Positions 28,623 through 37,458 of a stretch of DNA of 64,000 bases are shown here, piece by piece. The stretch's first letter is position 1; each line of letters begins with the position of its first letter. Source of the stretch: JAKAIY01 sp963809385 (lineage in GTDB: Bacteria > Chloroflexota > Ktedonobacteria > Ktedonobacterales > JADMIN01); contig CAWEJL010000002.1 of NCBI GenBank assembly GCA_963809385.1, positions 62,001 to 126,000 on the forward strand, written 5' to 3'. The notes below the pieces were generated by a model. That model saw only the letters and a program-made list of their open reading frames with translations, was not told the origin of the DNA and did no database searches. The translations under genes were made by a program, and so were the position numbers.

Positions 28623-28844
28623 CTAATGGGTGACGAAGAGGATGATCAGCGCGACGACGAGCGCATAGATCGAGATCGCCTCCGCGAACACGATCGCCAG
28701 GATCATATTCGTACGGATGAGATTTGCCGCCTCGGGGTTGCGTCCCATCGCGCCGAGCGCGGGGCCGGCCAGCAGGCCAATGCCGATGCCAGGGCCAATC
28801 GCGCCGATACCAATGGCAAGACCAGCGGCGACTTCAAAGTTCAC
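28623..28844 (-). CDS. atpE: ATP synthase F0 c subunit (AtpE)
   Basis: This proteolipid forms the rotor ring. The 73-residue product is a helical hairpin: a glycine-rich first helix (GIGAIGPGIGIGLLAGPALG), the polar loop GRNPEA, and a second helix with the ion-carrying Glu in AIVFAEAISIYALV. The start is a GTG (28844) with GGAGG seven bases upstream, so ATG-only gene finding would miss or misplace it. The Gln/Ser residues of sodium-binding rings are absent, so a proton ring is likely. Confidence 0.96.
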   Translation of the reverse strand: MNFEVAAGLAIGIGAIGPGIGIGLLAGPALGAMGRNPEAANLIRTNMILAIVFAEAISIYALVVALIILFVTH

Positions 28845-28992
28845 AAAATGCCTCCTCAGACAGGGCAGCGTGACCGACCAATGGGCCGGCACTGGATTGG
28901 ACGGGAATGCGATCAGGTGAATACACGATGGCGCGTCAACGCGAGCGAATCGCTCACCCGCGCGCCATACGAAGACGGTCAAGCCGGTAGGC

Positions 28993-29886
28993 TCAGTGGC
29001 TTGCCCCTCCGAGCGCGTGTTCCGCGCGCTCTCGGTCTTCGTGCGCAATCTCAGCGCTGTGCTCTTCCTCCGCGTCGGCATGGCCGTGGGCCGTCGTGCC
29101 GAGGGTCATGAAGATCAGCGTCAGGAAGGCGAACACGAAGGCTTGAATGAAGCCGACGAAGACTTCCAGGAAGTAAAACGGGATCGAGCCGACACCGACG
29201 GAAATGAACGACATCACCAGCAGCAGCACGTCACCGGCGAACACGTTGCCAAAGAGACGGAAGCTGAGCGAGAGCACGCGCAGGAGCTCCAGGGGGATCT
29301 CCAGCAGGCCAACGACGAAACCGATAGGTCCATCGGTGAGGACGATGTAGCGGCTGATCTGCAAGCGCCAGCCAAGCACCACGAACCCGTACACCTGCGT
29401 CATGATCACCGACACGATGGCCAGGATGATGGTGAAGTTGAGGTCGGTGGCCGGTGGCCGGAAGAACGGCACGATGCAGTTCGAGTCAGCCCCAAACAAG
29501 AGGACATTCGACCCGACATGCGTGCAGGCGGCGCTGACATCAGTGCTGGTAGTCTTGAGGCCGATGGTCTCGATGCCTGGAATGACTGACCACCAGTTGG
29601 AGATGAGGATCAACAGGAACATCGAGGCGACCCAAGGGAAAAAGCGCCGCCCGTTTTCCTTGCCCGCCACTTCTTCACAGAGGTTGAGGAGTAACTCAAA
29701 CACCCACTCGACGAAGTTCTGCACGAAGCCAGGCACAATCTTGGGCTTGTGCGCCGCGATGAGGAACAAGACCATGACGATGATCGCGCTGGCCACGGCC
29801 AGCAGAAACGTATTGGTCAAAAAGCTCGGCGCGCCCGGATATAGGAGATCGGGGGCAACCTGGATATGTGGAAGCTGCCAGAACAC
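28993..29886 (-). CDS. atpB: ATP synthase F0 a subunit (AtpB)
   Basis: This stator subunit provides the half-channels for proton movement past the c-ring. The 297-residue protein has five to six transmembrane helices. The essential Arg lies in LSLSFRLFGNVFAGDVLL and the following helix has FIQAFVFAFLTLIFM. A His/Glu-rich C-terminal tail (~35 residues, HGHADAEEEHSAEIAHED) is unusual. The start is GTG 29886 with GGGAGAG upstream. It is followed by atpE after 148 bp. Confidence 0.95.
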   Translation of the reverse strand: MFWQLPHIQVAPDLLYPGAPSFLTNTFLLAVASAIIVMVLFLIAAHKPKIVPGFVQNFVEWVFELLLNLCEEVAGKENGRRFFPWVASMFLLILISNWWSVIPGIETIGLKTTSTDVSAACTHVGSNVLLFGADSNCIVPFFRPPATDLNFTIILAIVSVIMTQVYGFVVLGWRLQISRYIVLTDGPIGFVVGLLEIPLELLRVLSLSFRLFGNVFAGDVLLLVMSFISVGVGSIPFYFLEVFVGFIQAFVFAFLTLIFMTLGTTAHGHADAEEEHSAEIAHEDRERAEHALGGASH

Positions 29887-29940
29887 GGAGGCTCTCCCTT
29901 CGTCCTCTGACTGAGATTGACCCGCCCCGTGGCGCCACGC

Positions 29941-30168
29941 TTACTCCAGATTGGAGATCAGACGATAGACACCGTAAATGCCAGTGGCCAGGCCAAGCAG
30001 CAGCCCGATGAGTGTCGCTACGGGCGAGGAATGTAACTTGCTGTCAATGAAGAGGCCAGCCGCAATCCCCAGCACCGCACCCAGACTAATCATCAGCCCG
30101 ACCTGTCCGATCAGGGCGAAGGCAGCCAGATCGCCGCGCTGCGATGAGCGTTGTTTGTCGTTCTTCAT
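29941..30168 (-). CDS. atpZ: AtpZ/AtpI-type small membrane protein of the atp operon
   Basis: This 75-residue protein has a charged start (MKNDKQRSSQRGD) and two transmembrane helices (ALIGQVGLMISLGAVLGIAA; VATLIGLLLGLATGIYGVYR) joined by FIDSKLHSS. It is the first gene behind the atp promoter. Proteins of this class are thought to aid c-ring assembly or cation supply. The G-x-x-x-D of the loop fits the AtpZ family, but AtpI cannot be fully excluded. Confidence 0.8.
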   Translation of the reverse strand: MKNDKQRSSQRGDLAAFALIGQVGLMISLGAVLGIAAGLFIDSKLHSSPVATLIGLLLGLATGIYGVYRLISNLE

Positions 30169-30199
30169 TGTTGTGCGCCTCACCACGCATACCGGGAGG

Positions 30200-30229
30200 A
30201 GTATAGCATAGGCGCCCCGACTAAGGCAA
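30200..30229 (-). promoter_or_regulatory. Promoter of the atp operon
   Basis: On the minus strand TTGCCT (30224-30229), an 18-base spacer and TATACT (30200-30205) lie about 30 bases before atpZ. No other plausible promoter is seen upstream of the operon. Confidence 0.7.
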
Positions 30230-30382
30230 TCATATCCCCATGCTGATTTATAGACCAGGAAAGATTTCGTTATATCGCCGCCACAGCGCCCGCATGACGC
30301 GAGGCGGCAAACACCAGCCAGCAGGAAAGGGCGATCCGTGCTCTGCGAGCGCTCGCCGCCAGCAGGAACCGGGCGTAGCCGC

Positions 30383-30898
30383 TCAGACGCCCCGCTTCTC
30401 AAGCTTGCGCCACGTCCGCAGCCAGCGCAGCGTGGCGGCGCCCTCCAATGGTGGCCGGCTCTCGCCGCTAGCTGGCGCGTCTGGTAGGATGACGCGCGCG
30501 ACAGATGCCTTCTTCATATCCATTGGCTCATCTCCACGCCCAAGCAACGCGGCGAGGACATGACCCATACTCGGCTGATGCCCAACCAGCAGGAGGTCGC
30601 TCGCCCAGTCAGCCTCAGCGAGGACCGCCGCAAGCGCCGACAGGTCAAATCCAGGCGCAAGCGCGTCGCTGTCGGTTACGGGAACGCCTAGCCGCGCGGC
30701 GACGATAGCGGCGGTTTCCGCCGCGCGGGCATAGGGGCTGGTAATGATCCGGCTAATGGGTGGCGAGCGGCGCGCGAGCCCCGCAGCGGCGGCATCCGAC
30801 GCGCGGCGGCCCTTATCGATCAGCGGCCGCTCGGAGTCAGGCCCCGTCCACTCATCCGGCTCAACGGCGTGCGCATGGCGCATGAGATACAAGTTCAT
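30383..30898 (-). CDS. sixA: SixA-type histidine phosphatase
   Basis: This 171-residue phosphohistidine phosphatase of the histidine-phosphatase superfamily has the catalytic motif LMRHAHA at residues 5-11, a conserved Arg in SPYARAAETA and the second active-site His in LLVGHQPSMGHVL. SixA proteins remove phosphate from His-containing phosphotransfer or PTS proteins. The substrate here is unknown, although a two-component kinase lies 1.3 kb away. The ATG at 30898 has AGGAGG seven bases upstream. Confidence 0.88.
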   Translation of the reverse strand: MNLYLMRHAHAVEPDEWTGPDSERPLIDKGRRASDAAAAGLARRSPPISRIITSPYARAAETAAIVAARLGVPVTDSDALAPGFDLSALAAVLAEADWASDLLLVGHQPSMGHVLAALLGRGDEPMDMKKASVARVILPDAPASGESRPPLEGAATLRWLRTWRKLEKRGV

Positions 30899-30940
30899 CG
30901 GGAAGCCTCCTGACGAGCATGCAAGGAGCGGCGCCGCCGC

Positions 30941-31744
30941 TCAGGCGCGAGGCAGGCCGCGCACCCGAACCACCGCGCCACGTCCCAAGCCCAGCGCCGC
31001 CGCCGCCGAGCCATCGCGCACGGCGATGGCCAGCGCTCCGGAGCTATCACGCAGCGCGAACGGCTCATCCACCGGCCCCGCCGCGAAATGCGTCACGGAA
31101 CGCGCGATGACACGCCCAGCGACCTCGATACGCAAACCAGGCGCCGGGAGCGTGAACGCGCCCGCGAGCGGAATGTCGCTGATGAGATTACCGAAGTGGT
31201 CCACATGCGCGACGCGACCCACCAGCGTATCGCCCTCCCACGACGGCGCGACGAGGATAGGCAAACGAACCAGCGTCTCTGGGTCTACTGACCCGCCCAG
31301 CGCGTCGAGCGCGACTCCCGCCAGCAGATGCGCGGCGCACGGGGCGAAGATGTCGCGCCCGTGAAAGGTAGCGCTTGCGCCGGACAAATGATACGCGGTG
31401 TTCGTCAGCGCCACGCAGCGCTCAGCGGGCGATTGCGCGAGGACGTGGGTGAACAGGCCGTTGTCTGGCCCGACGAAAAAACGCCCACCAGTCGCGAGCG
31501 CGATGGCGCGGCGCTCGCCGCCCACCTCTGGATCAACGACGCACACCAGGACGCTGCCAGCCGGAAAGTAGCGCCAGGCCATGCCGAGTGTCCAGGAGCC
31601 CATCTCGATGTCCTGTGGCGCGATGTCATGCGAGATATCCACGAAGCGGGCGCCGGGCGCGATGCCCAGCGCGACCGCCTTCATGACGCCCACGTAGCCA
31701 TCACGCAGGCCAAAATCGGTCAGCAGACCCAACGCTCCAGGCAT
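30941..31744 (-). CDS. SAM hydroxide adenosyltransferase (DUF62 family)
   Basis: The 267-residue protein belongs to the family related to fluorinase and chlorinase, whose bacterial members hydrolyse S-adenosylmethionine to adenosine and methionine. It starts LGLLTDFGLRDGYVGVMKAV, has the ISHDIAPQDIEMGSW segment, VVDPEVGGERRAI and FVGPDNGLFT, with FHGRDIFAP in the middle. The C-terminal beta-barrel includes VDHFGNLISDI. The D-R-H side-chain triad of the hydrolases appears in these motifs. The halogenase-specific loop is not apparent. Confidence 0.87.
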   Translation of the reverse strand: MPGALGLLTDFGLRDGYVGVMKAVALGIAPGARFVDISHDIAPQDIEMGSWTLGMAWRYFPAGSVLVCVVDPEVGGERRAIALATGGRFFVGPDNGLFTHVLAQSPAERCVALTNTAYHLSGASATFHGRDIFAPCAAHLLAGVALDALGGSVDPETLVRLPILVAPSWEGDTLVGRVAHVDHFGNLISDIPLAGAFTLPAPGLRIEVAGRVIARSVTHFAAGPVDEPFALRDSSGALAIAVRDGSAAAALGLGRGAVVRVRGLPRA

Positions 31745-31772
31745 ACATGTCTGACTTTCCAGCGGGCGCGGC

Positions 31773-32108
31773 TCACGGCAGCAAGTGACAATCGAAGCGC
31801 ACGACGCCCGCCGCGCGGTCAGTCACTGTACGGAAGGACTCAAGCCGCACCACATCTCCCACCGCTTGAGGGATGTCCTCCACGCCGATAACGCGCGCCT
31901 CGGCCTTGCGCTCTGGATCATCCAGTCGCGCGACGACGCAGCGAACGTAAGGCTGCTCGACACCCTCGAAGGAGGCGCGCAACCCGATCTCCTTCGTGAC
32001 AACCGTGCCCTCGATAAGTGTACCCACCTCGTGTTCCCTTTCTGGCGCGCCCCATCCATCATCCAGCGCCGCCTCGGCTCGCTCATACAAGGGCGATCTT
32101 ACACTCAT
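31773..32108 (-). CDS. Unrecognised small cytoplasmic protein
   Basis: This 111-residue soluble protein has no membrane segment. The N-terminus (MSVRSPLYERAEAALDDGW) is helical, and the rest alternates beta-rich stretches such as VGTLIEGTVVTKEIGLRASF, VRCVVARLDDPE and VGDVVRLESFRT. The pattern suggests a small barrel fold. I recognise no family. It is divergent from the histidine kinase gene and shares its promoter region. The start has no clear ribosome site. Confidence 0.6.
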   Translation of the reverse strand: MSVRSPLYERAEAALDDGWGAPEREHEVGTLIEGTVVTKEIGLRASFEGVEQPYVRCVVARLDDPERKAEARVIGVEDIPQAVGDVVRLESFRTVTDRAAGVVRFDCHLLP

Positions 32109-32117
32109 AGTCACAGG

Positions 32118-32145
32118 TTCTTGTATAGAGCGTACGCTGTATAAT
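32118..32145 (+). promoter_or_regulatory. Candidate promoter of the histidine kinase gene, with internal palindrome
   Basis: TATAAT (32140-32145) has TTCTTG 16 bases upstream (32118-32123). Between them is the perfect 10-bp palindrome AGCGTACGCT (32129-32138), where a regulator could sit. The region also serves the divergent gene at 32108. Confidence 0.45.
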
Positions 32146-32247
32146 AGGCTGACCTGGATGTCAACGACAGCGGGGCTGGGAGCCATTCAGGCTCCGTCGC
32201 CTCCGGTTGTCCAGGGTTGTATCACATCGGGGTGAGGGGTATCACGC

Positions 32248-34776
32248 ATGCCAAGCGGTTTTCAGCGCCCACTGGCGCCAGGCGAGCGGCCTGAATCCGC
32301 GCGCGTCACCGGCGTGATAGGCTCCGCCATGGATGTGGCGCGCGGCTATCCCAACCGGCCCGCGATCACCGCCTTTTGCCTGGAGGCGCTTGATGGCGCG
32401 CTCACGCTGGTGCGGGCGGATGGCGGCGAGCTGGCGCTACTGGATGTCGCCGAGCCAGTCCTGGTCTCGCGCGCGCGGCGCTCACATCCACCGCGCATTG
32501 GGCGCGCGAGCTACGGTTCGCCCTCGCGTCCCTCACAGCCACTGCGGGGCGACAGCATTCCCGATGACCCCATGGCGCTGATTGACGACCAGATTACGCA
32601 ATTGCTGCCCTCCGCACAGGTCGCGCACGTCTACCAGCCCGGGCAGGGCCTGATGGGAACCGTCTGGAAGCGGCGCGAGCCAGCCATGCTGCGGCCCGAA
32701 ACGGCTCCGCCGGAGATGCGGCAGGCGCTGCTGCTGGAGGCGGACGCGCCGCATCACCTGGCGGTACCGATCTTCCGCCCGGACCGCCTCGACCGGCTTG
32801 GCGGGCGCGGGACTGTGATCGGCGTGCTGCGGGTCTTCAACCGCGACGAGATGTGGTCATATACCACCAACGACGCGCGGCTGCTCGAACTCCATGTAGA
32901 CCGTCTCGCCCGCGCGCTGGCGCTCCTCGATACCCCACCCCCAGCTGTGCGCCAGGATGATCTCATCGCGACCTTGCGCGAGCTCAATGGCGTTGACCCC
33001 ACACAGGACGAGATTTTCGGGCGAGTGGTGGAGATCATCACGCGTGAGAATCCATCGCTCGCGGTATGCGCGCTGCTGCGCGCCGCCGAAGGGGACGAAC
33101 TGACGGTTGCGCTGGCCATGCGGCGCGGACTACGCCGCCAGGGAGACCACCTGAGCTTCTCGGAGGCTCCACCAGCGGTCAAGCGCGCGCTCCTGGGCGA
33201 AGTCGCGCTCGACGTGGCGCCACAGGTGAGCGGCGCCTCGCCGCTCTACATGCGGCTGGGCTGGGATGGTGAGGCGCTCACCCAGCCCGTCCTGGCCGCG
33301 CCCATCGGCTCCAGCCCACGTACGGTCGGCGCGCTGCTGGTGACGGCGCCACACACCGAAGGGTTCACGCCTGAGCTAACGTCACGACTGGAGGCCATCG
33401 CGCTGGCCGCGGCGGTTTTCCTGGAAAATGCGCGACTGGTCGAGGACGCGCGCCGCAGAGTGCGTCAGTTTCATGAGCGGAACGAGCAGCTCTCCGCATT
33501 GAACAACGCTGTACTGACCCTCAACTCCTCGCTGGACGAGGCCGAAAACCTCCAGGCGCTGGCGAACCAGGCGTCGCTGGTGACGAGCGCTGAGGTATGC
33601 GCGGTATTCGTGCGCGACGTCGAAAACGCGGCGATGCTCTGTCGCGCCGTATTCCCCGAGAACCATCCACGCTACAGCGCGCTCCTCGGCGCGACGATCC
33701 CCCTCGACTGGCGCGACATCGGCAAGCGCCTCGAAGGATCTACCTATGTCGAGGAAGATGTGGCGGACGCCAATGGCAACCCGATGACCGATGCGACCAC
33801 CAGTCTGCGGAGCGTGAACATCGTGTCATTTCATGCGACCGCAATCGCTCGCCAGGAGACACAGCTCGGCGCGCTGGTCGTCTTCACGCCAGGGCGGCGC
33901 GCGAGTCTTCCACCCGCCGAGTCGTCACTGCTGGTGTCACTGGCAAGCCAGGCCGCTGTCGCGATCAGCAACGCGCGCCTCTATCACGAGCTTGAGCAAG
34001 CCTATGAGCAGCAAAAAGAGCTCGACCGTCTCAAGAACGACTTTATCCTTACCGTCTCGCACGAGTTCCGCACGCCGCTCACCGCCATTGAAGGCTACGT
34101 GACACTCATTAGCCGCCACGGTCACAAGCTGGATCAGGAAAAGCTCGGGACGTTCGCCGCTGAGATCCATCAAGCGACCATTCAGCTCGCGGGCATGATT
34201 AGCATGCTGGCCGACGCAAGCCGCATGAGTGACCAGGCCCTCCGCGTCTCCACGCGACCAGTATCACTGGCGGACGCCGTGAACGACGCGATCAGCCGCC
34301 AGCCGCCCGAACTGAAGCAGCGCATCCAGGCCCGCATCGCGAGCGCACTCTGGGTGGTGGCGGATGATGAGCGGCTGCCGCTCGTCTTTTCCAATCTCAT
34401 CAGCAATGCCCTCAAGTATTCAGGCCCCGACAAACCGTGCCGCGTCACCGCCCGCCAGGCCACCCGCGCCGACCTGGCGGCGGCCCAGCGGCGGCGCGCG
34501 CTCGAAGAAGGGGCGCCGGAATCATGGGTGGTTGTCACAGTCGAAGACGAGGGGCCAGGCATCTCGCCGGACGATCAGGCGCGCCTCTTTCAGAAATTCG
34601 TGCGGCTGCAGCAATCGCTGACGACCTCGGTGCGCGGAACGGGGCTGGGGCTGTGGATTTGCCGCCAGTATGTCGAGGCGATGGGCGGCGAAATCTGGGT
34701 GGAAAGCAGGGTGGGGCACGGCGCGCGCTTCAGCTTCATCCTGCCGAGCGTTGATGCGCCCAGTGAAGCCCCCTAG
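32248..34776 (+). CDS. Soluble GAF-domain sensor histidine kinase
   Basis: The 842-residue kinase lacks transmembrane segments. The first ~600 residues look like three GAF-type sensor domains (about 20-230, 250-400, 430-580). A coiled linker leads to the HisKA domain with phospho-acceptor H605 in TVSHEFRTPLTAIEGY. The ATPase domain has the N box VFSNLISNALKYS, G1 box DEGPGI, F box LFQKFVR and G2 box GTGLGLWI. It should autophosphorylate and pass phosphate to the receiver protein encoded 168 bp downstream. The signal, presumably a small cytoplasmic ligand or redox cue bound by GAF, is not identifiable. Confidence 0.92.
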   Translation: MPSGFQRPLAPGERPESARVTGVIGSAMDVARGYPNRPAITAFCLEALDGALTLVRADGGELALLDVAEPVLVSRARRSHPPRIGRASYGSPSRPSQPLRGDSIPDDPMALIDDQITQLLPSAQVAHVYQPGQGLMGTVWKRREPAMLRPETAPPEMRQALLLEADAPHHLAVPIFRPDRLDRLGGRGTVIGVLRVFNRDEMWSYTTNDARLLELHVDRLARALALLDTPPPAVRQDDLIATLRELNGVDPTQDEIFGRVVEIITRENPSLAVCALLRAAEGDELTVALAMRRGLRRQGDHLSFSEAPPAVKRALLGEVALDVAPQVSGASPLYMRLGWDGEALTQPVLAAPIGSSPRTVGALLVTAPHTEGFTPELTSRLEAIALAAAVFLENARLVEDARRRVRQFHERNEQLSALNNAVLTLNSSLDEAENLQALANQASLVTSAEVCAVFVRDVENAAMLCRAVFPENHPRYSALLGATIPLDWRDIGKRLEGSTYVEEDVADANGNPMTDATTSLRSVNIVSFHATAIARQETQLGALVVFTPGRRASLPPAESSLLVSLASQAAVAISNARLYHELEQAYEQQKELDRLKNDFILTVSHEFRTPLTAIEGYVTLISRHGHKLDQEKLGTFAAEIHQATIQLAGMISMLADASRMSDQALRVSTRPVSLADAVNDAISRQPPELKQRIQARIASALWVVADDERLPLVFSNLISNALKYSGPDKPCRVTARQATRADLAAAQRRRALEEGAPESWVVVTVEDEGPGISPDDQARLFQKFVRLQQSLTTSVRGTGLGLWICRQYVEAMGGEIWVESRVGHGARFSFILPSVDAPSEAP

Positions 34777-34944
34777 CGCAGTAACCGGCCACGAGCCGGA
34801 GTTTTCGCGTACACTGACGTCCTATCAGCGTTCGCGGCTGGCAAGAGCTATACAAGAGCCGCGCCGCACAGTACAATGAGGCGGGAAGCCAACCGGCGAG
34901 AGGCGCCCGTGGGGCGGCGGCGCCTGAATCGAAGGAGAGACACA

Positions 34945-35319
34945 GTGGCTCATGCGCCAACCGTGCTGATCGTGGATGATGACCCAGCCATCCGTAAAAT
35001 GCTCGTTGAGGTGCTTGCCCTGGAGGGCTATCCAACTGAAACGGCGGTCAATGGACAGGAGGCGCTCACGCTCCTCGCCCGGAGCGGGCCACGCCTCATT
35101 CTGCTGGACTTACTGATGCCGGTCTTGGATGGGCGTGGCGTTGTAACACAGTTGGAAGCCAACGCGGAGGCGCGCGCGAAACACAAAATCGTCCTGATCT
35201 CCGCCTGGACTAACCTCGAAACAGCCAACGACCTCAACGTGGATGGCAAGCTGCCCAAACCGTTCACAGTCGGCCAGCTACTGAGTGTGGTAGAGCCACT
35301 GGCGAGCGAGCTGCCATAA
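34945..35319 (+). CDS. Receiver-domain-only response regulator, partner of the upstream kinase
   Basis: The 124-residue CheY-like protein shows VLIVDDDPAIR, acceptor D55 in LILLDLLMPVLDG, VLISA and lysine in LPKPF. GTG 34945 has GAAGGAGAG upstream and is preferred to an ATG at 34876 that adds a basic, unconserved leader. With no output domain it probably relays phosphate or acts by binding a partner. The location makes the GAF histidine kinase its likely donor. Confidence 0.9.
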   Translation: MAHAPTVLIVDDDPAIRKMLVEVLALEGYPTETAVNGQEALTLLARSGPRLILLDLLMPVLDGRGVVTQLEANAEARAKHKIVLISAWTNLETANDLNVDGKLPKPFTVGQLLSVVEPLASELP

Positions 35320-35350
35320 GCGCGGCGTGACAGCTGTCACAAAACAACGA

Positions 35351-35378
35351 GCAGGCGCCGTCAATTGACGGCGCCTGC
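35351..35378. terminator. 28-bp perfect palindrome between converging genes
   Basis: The arm GCAGGCGCCGTCAA is followed directly by its reverse complement with no spacer, midway between the stops at 35319 and 35424. A T-rich stretch follows on the minus strand. It is best read as a bidirectional terminator. Confidence 0.7.
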
Positions 35379-35423
35379 GTATGTCTCTCGCGGAACGCTC
35401 TCGGCTCCTGCGCATCGGGACCG

Positions 35424-36050
35424 CTACTCATGTGGCGCGGTGGGATCAGCCGGGGTAGAAGCAGAATTGGGTGCGAGATTCGGCGGGATAGCCGGGATGC
35501 TCAGCGCTTTGCGTGTAAGCCTGCGCGCCTGCGCCGCACGCGATCCCAACCCACCACAGCCGAAGCCTGTGAGGATCAACACAAGTCCCTGAACGAGGTG
35601 TGAGGTCACGAACGACCCGACATCCCCAACGACCACCCCAACATTGCCGATCATCTTACCGAGCGCGAAAATGTAGAGCGTTGTGATGAGCCAGTAGGTC
35701 AGCATCACTATCCCGCCAGCGAAGACCGCGTCTCGACGGGTTCCCGGAGTCGTGAAGAGGCTGACCAACGGCGAACTGGCGCTTGGATCAGGCTGATGAA
35801 GCTCCGACGTGGGAGCCTGCGCGCCTGACCCCTCGATGCGATACCCGACGACATAGGAAAAGATGAGCGCAAGCGCAAGCGCAAACAGCGCCAGTATGCC
35901 ACGAATGAAGAGCGCTGTCACGACCTGGGTCGCGCTGCTCATCTGGGTCGGGATCGGCGCAATAAAACCGCCTAGCGCCAACGCCACCACGCCAATGACG
36001 GCGGCGATAATGGCGGCGCTCAGGGCCTGCCGAAGGCTGGCCTCACTCAT
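35424..36050 (-). CDS. Unrecognised four-helix membrane protein
   Basis: The 208-residue protein has about four predicted membrane helices: AAIIAAVIGVVALALGGFIA, ALFIRGILALFALALALIF, DAVFAGGIVMLTYWLITTLY and LVQGLVLILTGFGCGGLG. A ~30-residue soluble loop sits between the second and third, and the C-terminal tail is Pro/Ser/Ala-rich. No catalytic motif is visible. The next gene upstream (36098-37087) is on the same strand with 47 bp between, so the two may be cotranscribed. Function unknown. Confidence 0.7.
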   Translation of the reverse strand: MSEASLRQALSAAIIAAVIGVVALALGGFIAPIPTQMSSATQVVTALFIRGILALFALALALIFSYVVGYRIEGSGAQAPTSELHQPDPSASSPLVSLFTTPGTRRDAVFAGGIVMLTYWLITTLYIFALGKMIGNVGVVVGDVGSFVTSHLVQGLVLILTGFGCGGLGSRAAQARRLTRKALSIPAIPPNLAPNSASTPADPTAPHE

Positions 36051-36097
36051 CAGATTTGTCTACCTCTCGCTCGTCAGGGCAGGAGCGCGCTGGGCGC

Positions 36098-37087
36098 TTA
36101 ACCGTCCGCATCAACAATCATGGGGTTGCGAATGATAGACGACTTCGTGGTGCGTGGCGCAACAGGTTGTGAGATCACGCCGCCCATGCGCGGAGCTTGC
36201 GAGACTTCGCCATTCTCGATCAACGCCAGGCTTTGACGCAAACTATCCATATCGCGCAGGAAACAGGCGACGGAGCTGGCCGCCGAGCCTTTCGCCTTGG
36301 CGTTCTCAAAGCGACGGCCCATCGTCTCGTTGGAGGCCTGCGCCGCTTCGCTGGTAATCGCCCAGGAATCGCCGTAGATCTCGTCCCAGCCATTCCAGCG
36401 GCCACGCAGCGGCTTCCATCCAAGCTGGCTGTCGCTGACAGCGCGCCACTTCTCCTCGGTAGAGCCGATCCAGTCCGCCAATAGCTTGGAGTACGCCGCC
36501 ATCAACTCCTGCATCTGCTCGCCCTGCTCGTCGAGGCGCTCGCTGAACTGCGAGCCGCGCCCGTAGGAGCCATAGCGGTCCTCATCCATATCGGGATAGA
36601 GGTCGCCGCCCTGCTGGCCATAGCCGGGCGCGCCAATCGCGGGGCCGCCGAAATAACCCGCCCCAGGCATGCCCGCCACACTCACCTGCCCGCTGTGGAG
36701 GTCGCCATCTTCGGTGGCGAACATATCGGGGCGCAAGCCGCCGACAATAATCTCTTCCGTCCCCAGGGCTTCGAGCAGGCGCCACGCAAGCCGCGGATGG
36801 CGGAAGACCCACACGGCTTTGCGCGCGAGATAGACAAAGGAGAAGAAGAAGTTGACGAGCAACCAAATGAGCGCCTTGACGGCCGCCCAGTTGAGCAACC
36901 CATAGAGCCCCCACTGCCAGGGCTGGTCACTCGACCCGGCGCGCTCGATCACCGTTAGGATAATCGCGACCACCAGGCTTGGGTCGCGGATCGGGTTCAG
37001 AAAGCTCAGAATGCGAAAACCGCCGCTCTTCCTGGACGCACGGTCCGCCTTCATCTTGGCTTTGGCTGCGCGATCCGCTTTCGCCAT
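36098..37087 (-). CDS. Unrecognised protein with two N-terminal membrane helices and large soluble domain
   Basis: This 329-residue protein opens with a strongly basic stretch (MAKADRAAKAKMKADRASRK). Two hydrophobic segments follow (SLVVAIILTVIERAG; ALIWLLVNFFFSFVYL). The soluble part contains a Gly/Tyr/Asp-rich linker and a Trp-rich helical region (DWIGSTEEKWRAVSDSQLGW). GGAGG lies about seven bases before the ATG. I recognise no family. It may work with the membrane protein just downstream. Confidence 0.7.
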   Translation of the reverse strand: MAKADRAAKAKMKADRASRKSGGFRILSFLNPIRDPSLVVAIILTVIERAGSSDQPWQWGLYGLLNWAAVKALIWLLVNFFFSFVYLARKAVWVFRHPRLAWRLLEALGTEEIIVGGLRPDMFATEDGDLHSGQVSVAGMPGAGYFGGPAIGAPGYGQQGGDLYPDMDEDRYGSYGRGSQFSERLDEQGEQMQELMAAYSKLLADWIGSTEEKWRAVSDSQLGWKPLRGRWNGWDEIYGDSWAITSEAAQASNETMGRRFENAKAKGSAASSVACFLRDMDSLRQSLALIENGEVSQAPRMGGVISQPVAPRTTKSSIIRNPMIVDADG

Positions 37088-37458
37088 TGGTCTCCCTCCG
37101 CTCTCGCGTGGATGCGATGCGCTCTATGCTGGGCAGGTCGTTTTCCGAATGCATTGTAGGGGCAGACGCGCGACCTTAGAGCGCGCCAGGGAACGAGGAT
37201 GTCTTGGTCAGAGCCTCTGGGTCAGCGCTTGCCGCTCTAGCGGGCGCTTCAAGGCTCGATTGTAGCATGACCGCATTGAGGCCGCAATGAGACGCCCGCC
37301 CGCTTCCTCGCCGGGGCGCGCCACATGGTGTGCGGAACCCGGCGCTTTCGCCGCATTGACGGTAACACACGCACGCCGCCGTGTTAGGATAAAAGTACCC
37401 CAAAAGCCCGTCTGGAGCGCCTTCATCGAGGCGCGGTCAATACATGAGGGAGTCATCT
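37088..37458. other. Intergenic region, 371 bp, between divergent genes
   Basis: No open reading frame here looks coding. TTGACG at 37356-37361 has no properly spaced -10; the nearest, TAGGAT, is 23 bases on. AACAC and GTGTT flank the spacer (37363-37385) as a weak inverted repeat. Otherwise I see nothing. Confidence 0.6.

Noticed and set aside
28623..28844. Sodium-type ATP synthase c-ring
   Set aside because: The Gln in helix 1 and the Ser/Thr after the essential Glu that mark sodium rings are absent (PG and AEA instead).
37340..37400. TTGACG as a promoter for the hydroxy-acid dehydrogenase gene
   Set aside because: The only -10-like hexamer, TAGGAT, is 23 bases away, too far for a normal sigma-70 promoter.
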